DNA of 64,000 bases from UBA1672 sp965263215 (GCA_965263215.1 OZ253663.1:806001-870000); one strand, 5' to 3'; shown: positions 7,029 to 16,068, counted from the first letter of the stretch. The notes: generated by a model not told the origin, from the letters alone. Translations and numbers: made by a program.

Positions 7029-9233
7029 TTATCCGCCTAGTGATTGAGTTTGTACTGTCGAGTCAGCACCCACAAGCAATGCAGGGTTATCTTCAACGGG
7101 AAGAGGTGCAACGGCAAGCGCAGTTTCCTGAACACGACCTTCTATCTGGTCAATGACGCGCTGAGCTGCTCGTACTTCGCCGCTGATTTCCTGATATAGG
7201 TCACCTTTTTCTACAGTTGCATTGCGATTGCGTGTTTTACCGCCACGAAGCTCTGCATCAAAAGCATCACGCTGTTCGGATAGTTGTTGGTATTCTTCAT
7301 GAGCAGCAAGGGCATCGGCATAGGCCTGACGTCCGGCGTCGTAGATTTTTTCTTCCCTGCCACCATCAAAAGCAATTTCATTCCAACTATTTGCATCCAT
7401 TTCCTGAACTTGGTTGTAGGAATAGGTGTATGATTGTTCTTCTCCGTCAATTTCAACGGTGAATTGTATCGGCGTGTCTTTCAGCGTATCAACGATACCT
7501 TCCATTTTTGTATTTGTTTCAGCGCGTTGATCTTGGATACCGTTCCATTCTGTTTGGAATCCGTCCATGCGTGCCTCAGCGGCTTCTAGCCTTGTTCTGG
7601 CTTCACCGATTCCAGCGTCCTGAAGCGCAGCTTCATAGGCGGCTTCATAACCGTCAACGATTACTCTTTGATCATCAGTAAGCAATGTTTCGTCTTTCAG
7701 ATCTGAATATTGTTCGTATGTTGCGAATATGGATCCTTCTGCTGCGACACTTTCCACTTCCATTGATACGATTCTTGCGGTATCACCAGCGTCAACAAAT
7801 ACGGAGCCTATTTCTTCTGGGGATGGGCCGAATACAGTTGGCATGCCGTCTAACTCACTAGAAATAGGGACGGGGCCAAGTGGTCCGAGAGTATCGCTCG
7901 TGCCTAGGGTGCTACCGTTAAGGGCATCGTCTTCAATGGTCATGGCCACTTGTGTCGTTTCAACTGTTGCGATGGATGTTCTGATCGCGGCTAATTGTTC
8001 GTTACCAACGCCTTCGGGCACAGTAAATTCGATATTAGCAGCTTGAAGTTGTGCTTTTAAAGTATCCACATCTGCTTGAAGCGCTTCAGTTTCCGCTTTG
8101 AAGGCATCACTAGCCGCCAAATGAGCTTCGAGCGCGGCAGCGTCGTACCCTGATGTGTCCGCGCCAACCATGCGTGCATATTCTTCTCTCTTTTCGTGAA
8201 GAAGCGTTTCTTGCTCAGTCAGGCCAATTTCTTCTGCGCGCGCATCCATGGCCGTTTTATAGGCCAGAGTAACGAGATTATCCTCTGCCGTACCAGCTTC
8301 ACTTGTCGCGACTGCGCTTAGATATTCGTATTGCGCGTAATTCATTGTGATATTGCGGCTGTCATTGTCGGCCACGTTTTCATCAGCGTTGGATCCATTA
8401 TCGGCAAGCTGAACTGTTGCGGGATCAACTTCTGTTGTGGCGTATAGCGTTTGTAAATTGCCATTCAACTGACCTGCATTATCAACAAACTTTTGCGCAT
8501 CTTCTGCTGTTACGCCGTTTGCTTCAAGATATGTTTGTACCAAAGTCGCGTCGTAAACGCCTGTTATTTCTTCGCCATCGCGTCCTGCTGCGCGCTCGGA
8601 CAGGATTACAAGTTTCTGTAATGCCTCACTCGTGCCTTTGCCAAGAATACCGTCGGCTTCGCCCGTTTGGTAATTGCCGATTTGATCGGCCTGCATGCCG
8701 ATTTGTTCAAGAATTTGCCCTGTGAAGATTACTTCTTGCATGGCCGTAATTTGATCTTTTAATGGTGATGTTGAAAATGCTGGCGGTGGTGTGCCTTGCG
8801 TAATGGAAACGGCGCCTTCACCTAAACGTCTGAATTCTGCGACGTTAAGTTCTCTTGCTGCATTATCAGTGTTGATGGTGGCTTCATCGTAATCTTGGTT
8901 AAATTCACCGCCGGGATATACGGATTGGATACTTTCTGCGAATTGAGCGGCTGCTTCCGGGCTTGCATATTTTTCAATATAGGCCGTGATCAAAGGCGCG
9001 CTGTCCGCATTATATCCTGTGGTCATTTCGTTGGGGTCAACATTGGCTTCGATCTGGGCCATAATGGCTAGTACGTGTAAAGCTGTGCTTGTACCGTCTC
9101 CAAGTATGCCGTCAGGAACACCCTCACTGTCGCCAATACGCTCTGCTGTAATAGATCGGAAGCCAAGCTCTTGAAGATTATCAATAAGAACCTGTTGAAG
9201 TAAAACTACGTCGTTTGCTTGTGTTTCTGCCAT
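7029..9233 (-). CDS. large acidic protein with duplicated peptidoglycan-binding-like module
   Basis: A 734-residue, very acidic protein with essentially no cysteine and no N-terminal signal peptide. Two similar segments occur at about residues 8-105 and 160-258. Each has a helical start, the sequence DGILG-GTS-AL (41-52 and 194-205) typical of PG_binding_1-like folds, and a following helix pair with TGY/TGVY and AQKF/AQF. The centre (roughly 290-430 and 520-660) is Ala/Glu/Gln-rich and probably coiled coil. The C terminus is short, hydrophobic and glycine-ended. Its own promoter is predicted at 9290-9318 and AGAGGG precedes the ATG. Secretion without a signal peptide, for example type I, is possible. 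Exact function unknown. Confidence 0.75.
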   Translation of the reverse strand: MAETQANDVVLLQQVLIDNLQELGFRSITAERIGDSEGVPDGILGDGTSTALHVLAIMAQIEANVDPNEMTTGYNADSAPLITAYIEKYASPEAAAQFAESIQSVYPGGEFNQDYDEATINTDNAARELNVAEFRRLGEGAVSITQGTPPPAFSTSPLKDQITAMQEVIFTGQILEQIGMQADQIGNYQTGEADGILGKGTSEALQKLVILSERAAGRDGEEITGVYDATLVQTYLEANGVTAEDAQKFVDNAGQLNGNLQTLYATTEVDPATVQLADNGSNADENVADNDSRNITMNYAQYEYLSAVATSEAGTAEDNLVTLAYKTAMDARAEEIGLTEQETLLHEKREEYARMVGADTSGYDAAALEAHLAASDAFKAETEALQADVDTLKAQLQAANIEFTVPEGVGNEQLAAIRTSIATVETTQVAMTIEDDALNGSTLGTSDTLGPLGPVPISSELDGMPTVFGPSPEEIGSVFVDAGDTARIVSMEVESVAAEGSIFATYEQYSDLKDETLLTDDQRVIVDGYEAAYEAALQDAGIGEARTRLEAAEARMDGFQTEWNGIQDQRAETNTKMEGIVDTLKDTPIQFTVEIDGEEQSYTYSYNQVQEMDANSWNEIAFDGGREEKIYDAGRQAYADALAAHEEYQQLSEQRDAFDAELRGGKTRNRNATVEKGDLYQEISGEVRAAQRVIDQIEGRVQETALAVAPLPVEDNPALLVGADSTVQTQSLGG

Positions 9234-9289
9234 GTCACCCTCTTAAATTACGGTTCTTATACGAACTCTATAAATTTTTACGATATGTC

Positions 9290-9318
9290 ACTATAGAATA
9301 TGACAAAAAATAATGCAA
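9290..9318 (-). promoter_or_regulatory. predicted promoter for the acidic 734-residue protein
   Basis: On the minus strand TTGCAT (plus 9313-9318) and TATAGT (plus 9290-9295) are spaced by 17 bases, about 60 bases ahead of the ATG at 9233. The -10 is good and the -35 is weak. It suggests separate transcription from the dipeptidase gene just upstream. Confidence 0.45.
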
Positions 9319-9330
9319 ATTTTATGTGTG

Positions 9331-9987
9331 CTATTTTACGAGGCGCATGTTGGCGGGAAGATCATTATCCGATAACGGAGTGTATTTGGTGTAAGTGTCT
9401 GCAGGTAAACGAAAATCCCACCATTCTTCAGAAAGTAGATGAATCGGCGTTTTTAAAGATTTGGCAGCACTCGTCATACTTTCATCCAGTATAGCGCGGC
9501 TCTTTTTGATGTGTTCGGGGTGATTATACGTTCTGTGGGCTTCTTCGGTCATCGAATCAAAAGGCGTGCCCATATCAATCAGTTCACCGTCAAGCGTTTC
9601 AATCCCGATATCAATGGCCATGCCACGCGGATGACCGCCTGCACCGGGCGTAGAGAGCATGCGCGGCTCCTCCATCCAATGCGGGTTTTCACGTGCACGC
9701 TTGGTGCGCATCATTTTTTCTTGAGCATCGGTAGTGCGTAATCCGTCGTAAAGAATAAAACGTGCGCTATGTGTTTTATAACAATGCTTTGCCGCATGAC
9801 ATACAATCTCTGCCAGAGTTTTATGGAGCCACAACTGAGCGTTGCTTTTGTATATTTGTTCCGCGAAGAGCAAATTATCCTCATGCGCATAGGCCAGATC
9901 GATGCGGTAATAGTAGTGATCGGCGGCATCATGCATACATACAAGATCATCAATCGGAATGGATTCGGTCTTATTCATGGTTATCAT
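9331..9987 (-). CDS. VanX/DdpX-type D-alanyl-D-alanine dipeptidase (M15D), unusual metal site
   Basis: Zinc peptidase of the VanX family, which cleaves free D-Ala-D-Ala. 218 residues. DGLRTTDAQ (81-89) holds the family arginine (Arg84). GGHPRGMAID gives metal ligands His119 and Asp126, seven apart as in VanX. EEWWDF gives the catalytic Glu188, but Asp191 stands where VanX has its third ligand His184 (EWWH). Asp can bind zinc, so the enzyme may still work, perhaps with changed specificity. No signal peptide, so it is probably cytosolic and recycles D-alanine, fitting alr nearby. The start could also be the ATG at 9978. It is divergent from mlaE. Confidence 0.88.
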   Translation of the reverse strand: MITMNKTESIPIDDLVCMHDAADHYYYRIDLAYAHEDNLLFAEQIYKSNAQLWLHKTLAEIVCHAAKHCYKTHSARFILYDGLRTTDAQEKMMRTKRARENPHWMEEPRMLSTPGAGGHPRGMAIDIGIETLDGELIDMGTPFDSMTEEAHRTYNHPEHIKKSRAILDESMTSAAKSLKTPIHLLSEEWWDFRLPADTYTKYTPLSDNDLPANMRLVK

Positions 9988-10089
9988 CGTGGATTGCGGA
10001 CATAATACGAAAGTTGAGTATAGACGGAATTTGCGAATTCCTTTAGTGTTTTGATGTTTTGAATTAAAGATCGGGTCTAAACCAGAAAT

Positions 10090-10926
10090 ATGACATCACA
10101 AGCGACCACCACTGATATAGACAGCAAGCCGTCAGGCGGGCCGATTACGGGTTTGTTGAATTTTTGTGGCATGATTGGCGCTGGCATCTTGAATTTTTTG
10201 GCGGCAACTGGTCGTTTGGGCGCATTCACAGGCCGTAGTGTGGCGAACTGTTTTGCGCCGCCTTTCTACCCCTCACAATTGATGCGTCAACTGACTGATA
10301 TTGGATATTATTCTTTGCCTGTGGTTGGTATGACGGCTCTGTTCACAGGGATGGTTCTGGCGTTGCAGAGTTATACCGGATTTACAAGATTTAACGCGGA
10401 GAGCGCGATTGCGGGTGTGGTTGTACTGTCTATCACCCGTGAATTATCACCTGTTCTGGCCGGATTAATGGTGGCAGGGCGTGTCGGTGCAGCGATTGCG
10501 GCAGAGATTGGGACGATGCGCGTGACTGAACAAATTGACGCGCTGCGTACCTTATCGGTTAATCCCTTTAAATACCTCATCGCGCCGCGTGTGATTGCGG
10601 CGACACTGACTTTGCCGATATTGGTTTTGGTTGGTGATATCATCGGCGTTTATGGTGGATATATTGTGTCCATCTATTCACTTGGGTTTTCGCCGGCCAG
10701 TTATTTGACCCAGACATGGGATGTGGTGACACAAATGGATGTGGTTTCCGGCCTGTGGAAGGCGGCGGCGTTCGGGTTTATCGTGTCCATCATGGGGTGC
10801 TATCATGGGTTTAATTCCGCGCGCGGCGCACAAGGGGTTGGAGCAGCTACAACCAATGCAGTTGTATCATCCTCTATTTTGATTTTGATCTTTAACTATC
10901 TCATAACACAGATATTTTTCTCATGA
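10090..10926 (+). CDS. mlaE: MlaE-family ABC transporter permease
   Basis: Inner-membrane permease of the Mla/Mce lipid-transport ABC family. The 278 residues contain about five to six hydrophobic segments from residue 75 on, with the family patterns ALFTGMVLALQSYTGF, VLAGLMVAGRVGAAIAAEIGTMRVTEQIDALR (described by its key glycine and EQIDAL elements) and a C-terminal FNSARGAQGVG. It overlaps mlaF by four bases (ATGA), so the two make one transporter. The usual periplasmic substrate-binding partner MlaD is not found next to them. It presumably moves phospholipids between the membranes to maintain outer-membrane asymmetry. Confidence 0.93.
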   Translation: MTSQATTTDIDSKPSGGPITGLLNFCGMIGAGILNFLAATGRLGAFTGRSVANCFAPPFYPSQLMRQLTDIGYYSLPVVGMTALFTGMVLALQSYTGFTRFNAESAIAGVVVLSITRELSPVLAGLMVAGRVGAAIAAEIGTMRVTEQIDALRTLSVNPFKYLIAPRVIAATLTLPILVLVGDIIGVYGGYIVSIYSLGFSPASYLTQTWDVVTQMDVVSGLWKAAAFGFIVSIMGCYHGFNSARGAQGVGAATTNAVVSSSILILIFNYLITQIFFS

Positions 10927-11711
10927 GTGAAACAGCACAAAGCACAGAAAATCAGAAAATTGTCATGACAAAGGTCAGCAAGGCCTTTGGTGATAACAAG
11001 GTTTTAAACGACATGGATTTGTCCGTGCCGGCAGGGAAATCTCTGGTGGTTATCGGCGGCTCAGGTACAGGGAAGTCGGTTATGCTGAAATGTATATTAG
11101 GGCTAATGGAGCCGGACACGGGATCAATCCTGATTGATGGGCAGGAAAGTGCGCGCGTTGATGCCAAAACTCGTAATGCCATGATGGGCAAATTCGGCAT
11201 GTTGTTTCAGGGCGGGGCACTGTTTGATTCTCTAAAGATATGGGAAAACGTCTCTTTTGGTTTGATTCACGGTAAGGGCATGGATAAAAAAGAAGCCAAG
11301 GAAATTGCGATTGAAAAAATCCGCGCAGTAGGGCTTAGGCCAGAAGTGGCAGAGCTTTATCCTGCGGAAATATCAGGCGGCATGCAAAAACGCGTCAGTT
11401 TGGCACGCGCAGTTGCGACAAAACCGGAAATCATTTTCTTTGATGAACCGACCACCGGCCTTGATCCGATTATGGCGGATGTGATCAATGATTTGATCGT
11501 TGAGCAGGTTAAGGGGTTGGGGGCGACCGCATTATCCATCACGCATGACATGGCGAGTGCGCGAAAAATTGCTGACTATGTTGCAATGATTTTTGAGGGG
11601 CGTATCATCTGGAAAGGTGCCGTTTCTGATTTGGATCATTCGGGTAACGAATATGTTGATCAATTTATTCACGGCCGCGCTGACGGCCCGATCACACGTC
11701 GTGTTGCGTAA
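10923..11711 (+). CDS. mlaF: MlaF-family ABC transporter ATP-binding protein
   Basis: Cytosolic ATPase that powers the MlaE permease. 262 residues. Walker A is GGSGTGKS (45-52), the signature is SGGMQKR, Walker B is IIFFDEPTTGLDP and the switch histidine is in SITHDM. SGGMQ rather than SGGQ is typical of the Mce/Mla branch. The ATG overlaps the mlaE stop. The next gene, 90 bases downstream, is PBP1A rather than mlaD. A C-terminal FIHGRADGPITRR tail is also typical of this branch. Confidence 0.94.
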   Translation: MSETAQSTENQKIVMTKVSKAFGDNKVLNDMDLSVPAGKSLVVIGGSGTGKSVMLKCILGLMEPDTGSILIDGQESARVDAKTRNAMMGKFGMLFQGGALFDSLKIWENVSFGLIHGKGMDKKEAKEIAIEKIRAVGLRPEVAELYPAEISGGMQKRVSLARAVATKPEIIFFDEPTTGLDPIMADVINDLIVEQVKGLGATALSITHDMASARKIADYVAMIFEGRIIWKGAVSDLDHSGNEYVDQFIHGRADGPITRRVA

Positions 11712-11801
11712 CTTGCGTTTTTATTGTGTAAAGCATAATTTTATGTTAAATCCTTTGTTTTTTAATCAGGTGGCAACAATGCGAACCTTCAGGAATAGAT
11801 A

Positions 11802-14330
11802 ATGAAATACATATGGCGCAGTTTTTTATGGCTTTTCTCGTTCGGCTTTATCGGGGCGTGTGTGGCTATTGTCGCTTTTGTCGGGTTGGTTCAATATTAC
11901 GGGGAAGATTTACCTGATTATTCCGAATTGCGGAATTATGAACCGCCGATTGTGACGCGCCTTTATGCAGGTGACGGGCGGTTACTCGCGGAATTTGCAC
12001 AGGAAAAACGTGTGTTCGTGCCGATTGATTTTATTCCGGATCGCGTGAAACAGGCCTTCATTGCCGCGGAAGATCAGAATTTCTACACGCATAGCGGCGT
12101 TGACATGAAGGCAGTTATTCGTGCAGGCCTGAAATATGCGCGTAATAAAGCTATGGGTGTCAAAAAACGCCCTGAGGGTGCATCGACGATCTCTCAGCAG
12201 GTGGCGAAAAACTTCTTTTTCTCTAATGAGGTTGATCTTGAGCGAAAATTCAAAGAAGCCATATTGTCTTACCGTATGACCAAGACGATGAGTAAGGATC
12301 GTATCTTGGAAATTTACCTGAACCAGATTTATCTTGGTGGCGGTGCACACGGCGTCGCAGCGGCATCGTTGTATTATTTCAATAAATCGCTTGAGGAACT
12401 CAACATTGCTGAGGCGGCCTATTTGGCGGCATTGCCGAAAGCGCCCAATAATTACCACCCTGTTAAACATCATGATAGGGCTTTATCAAGACGCAATTGG
12501 GTGATTTCACGTATGTTGGTTGAAGGATATATCGATGAAGCGCAGGCCGAGCTAGCCACTGAAGTGCCGCTTAAAATGATCGAAAACACAAGCGAGCAAG
12601 TCGATGCTCCGTATTTTGCAGAAGAAGTCAGGCGGGAATTATCTGAACATTATGGTGAGGAGAGTCTTTATCAAGGCGGGCTTGCCGTTAAAACTTCTGT
12701 TGATCCTACGTTACAACAAATTGCCGAGAAATCTTTGCGTGATGGTTTGACCGCCTATGATAAACGTCATGGTTGGCGCGGTGGTCTTGTGACGTTTGAA
12801 ACAATGGATGATTGGCGTACAAAGCTGAGTGAAATTCAAATTCAAGAAGGTATGTTGCCTGAATGGCAGTTGGCCGCAGTGTTGGACGTGACGAAAGAAA
12901 GCGCAAAAATTGGCTTTGTAGAAGCGGAGCAAGGATCAATTAAACTAGCAGACTCCAAATGGGCGCGCGAATATCTGAATGACGGCTATGCGCTTGGCCC
13001 TGCTGTGACATCTTTAGAGCAAGTCGTAAAAGTTGGTGATGTCGTGATGGTTGAGAAAAAGACCGAAGATGACAAAGAGGGGGGCGATAACGTCTATGAA
13101 TTACGCCAGATACCCAAAATTCAAGGTGCAATTATTGCGTTAGACCCGCATACTGGGCGCGTTCTTGCGATGCAAGGTGGTTGGAATTACCGCTATGGCG
13201 GCAGTGAGTTTAACCGCGCCACGCAGGCACAAAGACAACCCGGATCAGCGTTTAAGCCGTTTGTTTATTTGGCTGCGCTTGATAAAGGCTTTACGCCGGC
13301 AACATTGGTGTTGGATGCGCCGTTTGTTTTAGAGGACAAGGTGGCAGGTACATGGAAGCCAACCAACTATTCCAACATTTTCTACGGCCCGACCACATTG
13401 CGTGTTGGTGTTGAAAAATCAAGAAACTTGATGACTGTACGCTTGGCAGACTTTTTGGGGATGGAGCTGATTGCTAAATATTCAGACCATTTCGGCATGA
13501 CGGATAATATGCAGCCTTTGCTTGCCAATTCATTGGGGTCGACTGAAACGACTTTGCTTAAAGTGACCACGGCCTATGGGATGCTTGTTAATGGTGGTAA
13601 GAAAATCACGCCGACCTTTATTGATCGTATTCAGGATCGTTACGGGAAAACAATTTTTAAACATGATAATCGCGGATGTGGAACTTGTGGTGCGATGATT
13701 AAATGGGAAGAGCAGCCCGTGCCGACTATCCCTGATAATAGAGAACAAATTGCAGACCCAAGAACCACGTATCAACTGGTATCAATCATGGAAGGTGTTG
13801 TTCAAAGAGGAACAGCAGCGCGGTTGCGTTCCTTAGGAAGACCACTTGCAGGGAAGACGGGAACGACAAATGAATCACGTGATACATGGTTTATCGGATT
13901 TTCTCCCAATTTGGTCGTGGGGGTGTTTGCCGGTTTTGATAATCCACGCTCATTGGGTAGGAAAGAAACCGGATCATCTGTTGCGGTTCCTATTTTTAAA
14001 TCATTTATGGAGGAAGCGCTTGCCGATAAGCCGCCAACACCGTTTAGACGCCCGCCCGGGATCAGAAATATTCGTATCAACGCCGAAACCGGTGTGCGTG
14101 CGCGTCCTGGTGATAAGAAAGTGATTTGGGAATCTTTCCTGTCTGGCACTGAGCCGAGCGATGATATGTACATTTTGGATGAGGGCGGGATATCACTTAT
14201 GCAGAGCTATGGCTATGAATCCTATGATTATAATTACGATAGCATCTATACGCCGAGCGCAAATCAGAACAATCCCCAACCGACAACGCAACAGCCGAGC
14301 GCCGTTTCAACAGGAAGCGGATTATACTAA
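11802..14330 (+). CDS. mrcA: penicillin-binding protein 1A (bifunctional transglycosylase/transpeptidase)
   Basis: Class A PBP that polymerises and cross-links peptidoglycan in the periplasm. 842 residues: a short cytosolic N terminus, one membrane anchor (about 8-30), a GT51 domain with catalytic Glu90 in AAEDQNFY and GASTISQQVAKN, an inserted OB-like domain (about 310-430), and a transpeptidase domain with nucleophile Ser482 in PGSAFK, a KSRN motif near 540 and KTGT at 685-688. The last 50 residues are a low-complexity Asn/Gln/Ser/Tyr tail. The ATG at 11802 begins right before the anchor. It sits after mlaEF and 4 bases before a GIY-YIG gene, so these may share a transcript. Confidence 0.96.
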   Translation: MKYIWRSFLWLFSFGFIGACVAIVAFVGLVQYYGEDLPDYSELRNYEPPIVTRLYAGDGRLLAEFAQEKRVFVPIDFIPDRVKQAFIAAEDQNFYTHSGVDMKAVIRAGLKYARNKAMGVKKRPEGASTISQQVAKNFFFSNEVDLERKFKEAILSYRMTKTMSKDRILEIYLNQIYLGGGAHGVAAASLYYFNKSLEELNIAEAAYLAALPKAPNNYHPVKHHDRALSRRNWVISRMLVEGYIDEAQAELATEVPLKMIENTSEQVDAPYFAEEVRRELSEHYGEESLYQGGLAVKTSVDPTLQQIAEKSLRDGLTAYDKRHGWRGGLVTFETMDDWRTKLSEIQIQEGMLPEWQLAAVLDVTKESAKIGFVEAEQGSIKLADSKWAREYLNDGYALGPAVTSLEQVVKVGDVVMVEKKTEDDKEGGDNVYELRQIPKIQGAIIALDPHTGRVLAMQGGWNYRYGGSEFNRATQAQRQPGSAFKPFVYLAALDKGFTPATLVLDAPFVLEDKVAGTWKPTNYSNIFYGPTTLRVGVEKSRNLMTVRLADFLGMELIAKYSDHFGMTDNMQPLLANSLGSTETTLLKVTTAYGMLVNGGKKITPTFIDRIQDRYGKTIFKHDNRGCGTCGAMIKWEEQPVPTIPDNREQIADPRTTYQLVSIMEGVVQRGTAARLRSLGRPLAGKTGTTNESRDTWFIGFSPNLVVGVFAGFDNPRSLGRKETGSSVAVPIFKSFMEEALADKPPTPFRRPPGIRNIRINAETGVRARPGDKKVIWESFLSGTEPSDDMYILDEGGISLMQSYGYESYDYNYDSIYTPSANQNNPQPTTQQPSAVSTGSGLY

Positions 14331-14334
14331 TTCT

Positions 14335-14583
14335 ATGTCATGGTTTCTTTATATCGTGGAATGCGCTGATGCGAGCTATTACACAGGTATAACAACGGAT
14401 ATTGATCGTCGTATTGATGAACATAATACGGGTAAAGGCGCAAAATATACGCAAGGCCGTGGCCCTGTAAGCGTGGTTTATACCGAAAAGTTTGAAGATC
14501 GTTCGCAAGCATCAAAAAGAGAATTTGAAATAAAGGCTCTTACGAAGGAGCAAAAGAAAAAGCTTATTCAGTCTTTGTGCTAA
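14335..14583 (+). CDS. GIY-YIG domain protein (UPF0213/YhbQ-like)
   Basis: 82-residue single-domain protein of the GIY-YIG nuclease superfamily, UPF0213 type. It shows WFLYIVECADASYYTGIT, a variant of the GIY...YIG core, then DIDRRIDEHNTGKGAKYTQGRGPV and a final Lys-rich helix. Several members have nuclease activity on DNA, but the physiological role is not settled. I chose the ATG at 14335, four bases after the PBP1A stop; a longer frame inside PBP1A is clearly a shadow. It ends exactly where the next, opposite-strand gene ends. Confidence 0.9.
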   Translation: MSWFLYIVECADASYYTGITTDIDRRIDEHNTGKGAKYTQGRGPVSVVYTEKFEDRSQASKREFEIKALTKEQKKKLIQSLC

Positions 14584-15309
14584 TTACTTTTTTGCCGGAG
14601 GCTCTTTGATTTTAGGCACGGTTTGCATGCCTTCGACAATGCTTAAGAGTCTGGCTGCATTTTTCTCATCCTGTTTACTTTTAAACACAAATTCGTTCTT
14701 TTCAACATCAACCGTATAGCGTTTTGATCGTGTATAATAAAAGGTAACCAAATCATCATATGCAAGGATAAGGTCGTCTTCTTTGGTAAAGAACGTAACA
14801 TAATCCGTGAGCTGCTTTTGTGTCATGTCTTTCCATTGTTGAAGGAAATCCTGTTTTAGTTCGCTATCTTCGTCCTTGAGATCAGATTCGATTTTCTTTT
14901 TGTATGTTTCGAAGATGGCGATGATTGATGCAGCGTTTTGACGTAAAGAGGGGGCAATGTTTTCTCTAAATAGTGTGTAGTTCTCTTTCGCATATTCCGG
15001 TGTTTCGAAATTATAAGGATTTTTTATTTCCTTTAAAATGCGTTTGGTTTCTTTGTAATCCGCGGCTTTTTTGCGGAGTTCTTGTGTGAATTCATTTAAG
15101 TACGCGTCATAGAGAGCCTGAATTTCTTCTCTCGTTTTCTTAATTTTTTCTATTTTTGCTTCGGCGATCTTTTGTTCTTTGTGCGCGATCTTTGTTTGTG
15201 TTTTTGTATGATTGTAATAAAAAAGTGCAGCAACAAGGCATACGGCGGTAATCACAATAAATGCGATCACATTCGTATTTTTTGAATTTCCAGAAGATTT
15301 AGAAGTCAT
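14584..15309 (-). CDS. membrane-anchored helical protein, paralogue of the upstream gene
   Basis: A 241-residue protein with one N-terminal membrane segment (about 14-31, AFIVITAVCLVAALFYY), then a Lys/Glu-rich coiled coil (about 35-80) and a helical domain that probably lies in the periplasm. I do not recognise the family. It resembles the protein encoded just upstream at 15325-16068. Both contain an FET-(X)2-YxKE element followed by a helical stretch of about 30 residues, and both end with a segment of the type AYDDLVTFYY / TYKSLVAFII followed by a Tyr-rich strand and a final helix. The two are 15 bases apart and co-oriented, so they form an operon. Composition is AT-rich. Function unknown. 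Confidence 0.8.
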   Translation of the reverse strand: MTSKSSGNSKNTNVIAFIVITAVCLVAALFYYNHTKTQTKIAHKEQKIAEAKIEKIKKTREEIQALYDAYLNEFTQELRKKAADYKETKRILKEIKNPYNFETPEYAKENYTLFRENIAPSLRQNAASIIAIFETYKKKIESDLKDEDSELKQDFLQQWKDMTQKQLTDYVTFFTKEDDLILAYDDLVTFYYTRSKRYTVDVEKNEFVFKSKQDEKNAARLLSIVEGMQTVPKIKEPPAKK

Positions 15310-15324
15310 AAGACTTTCGTGTGC

Positions 15325-16068
15325 CTATTGTATACTAACGACATCAACATTTGCTGGGATCTTTTCTCTCAGCATTTTCTTTTGTTCGAATGTTATTTTA
15401 CGCAAGCGATCAATAGATTGTCCAAAATATTTGTAACCTGAGAAATCATAAAACTTAACGCTTCTTTCATTTTGAACGTAATAATAGCTTCCGCCTTGTT
15501 CAATAATGAACGCAACCAATGACTTATAAGTTTTCAGATATTTATGCTGCATATTAAAATATAATTTTGCATAGGCTTCGAATTCGCCAATCTTTGTTTC
15601 CCACAACGGGTCCAATGTCTCATAGTCTTCTGGACGAATGCCTTCTTTGATTTTCGCATATTTCTTATTAGCATTGCTAATATCCTCAGTCATGCTTTGG
15701 TAATTTTGATTGAGGTTTTCAATCGCGTTTTTCAATACACCCGAGAACTCTTTTGAATAACGCGTTGTTTCAAATTTCTCTGGGCGAACGAGGGAATAAA
15801 ACTTTTTTTGATAATTAAAGTCAGTAATCGCATAGTTCCATAGTGAAACATAAAGCTCGTTATAGATGATATCGAGTTTCTGAGCTTCTTGTGCACTGGT
15901 CACCTGAGAGGAGAAAACTCTTGGTACAGGCGGGGCGGCTTTATCCTCATATTTTTTCTGCTGTGGCGCATACTCGCCTTGATATTGCTGCGCATGCGCG
16001 TCAGACGACATCATGCTTAGAGAAAGAATAGAAACAAGGGCAAGGCTTAGCTTAAAAAATTTACTCAT
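15325..16068 (-). CDS. secreted helical protein, paralogue of the downstream gene
   Basis: A 247-residue protein with a clear signal peptide (about 1-26, cleavage after AHA), a short Gln/Tyr/Lys/Pro linker and a Tyr- and Lys-rich helical domain from residue 58. No lipobox, so the product is probably free in the periplasm. I do not recognise it. It shares landmarks with the membrane-anchored product of 14584-15309, in the same order, which suggests an ancient tandem duplication that gave one soluble and one tethered form. It is divergent from the pseudouridine synthase gene. The AT-rich composition is shared with its partner. Confidence 0.8.
   Translation of the reverse strand: MSKFFKLSLALVSILSLSMMSSDAHAQQYQGEYAPQQKKYEDKAAPPVPRVFSSQVTSAQEAQKLDIIYNELYVSLWNYAITDFNYQKKFYSLVRPEKFETTRYSKEFSGVLKNAIENLNQNYQSMTEDISNANKKYAKIKEGIRPEDYETLDPLWETKIGEFEAYAKLYFNMQHKYLKTYKSLVAFIIEQGGSYYYVQNERSVKFYDFSGYKYFGQSIDRLRKITFEQKKMLREKIPANVDVVSIQ

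Noticed and set aside
7029..16068. Predatory-lifestyle gene cluster
   Set aside because: Wall-related genes are suggestive but none is specific to predation; the sequence alone cannot support it.
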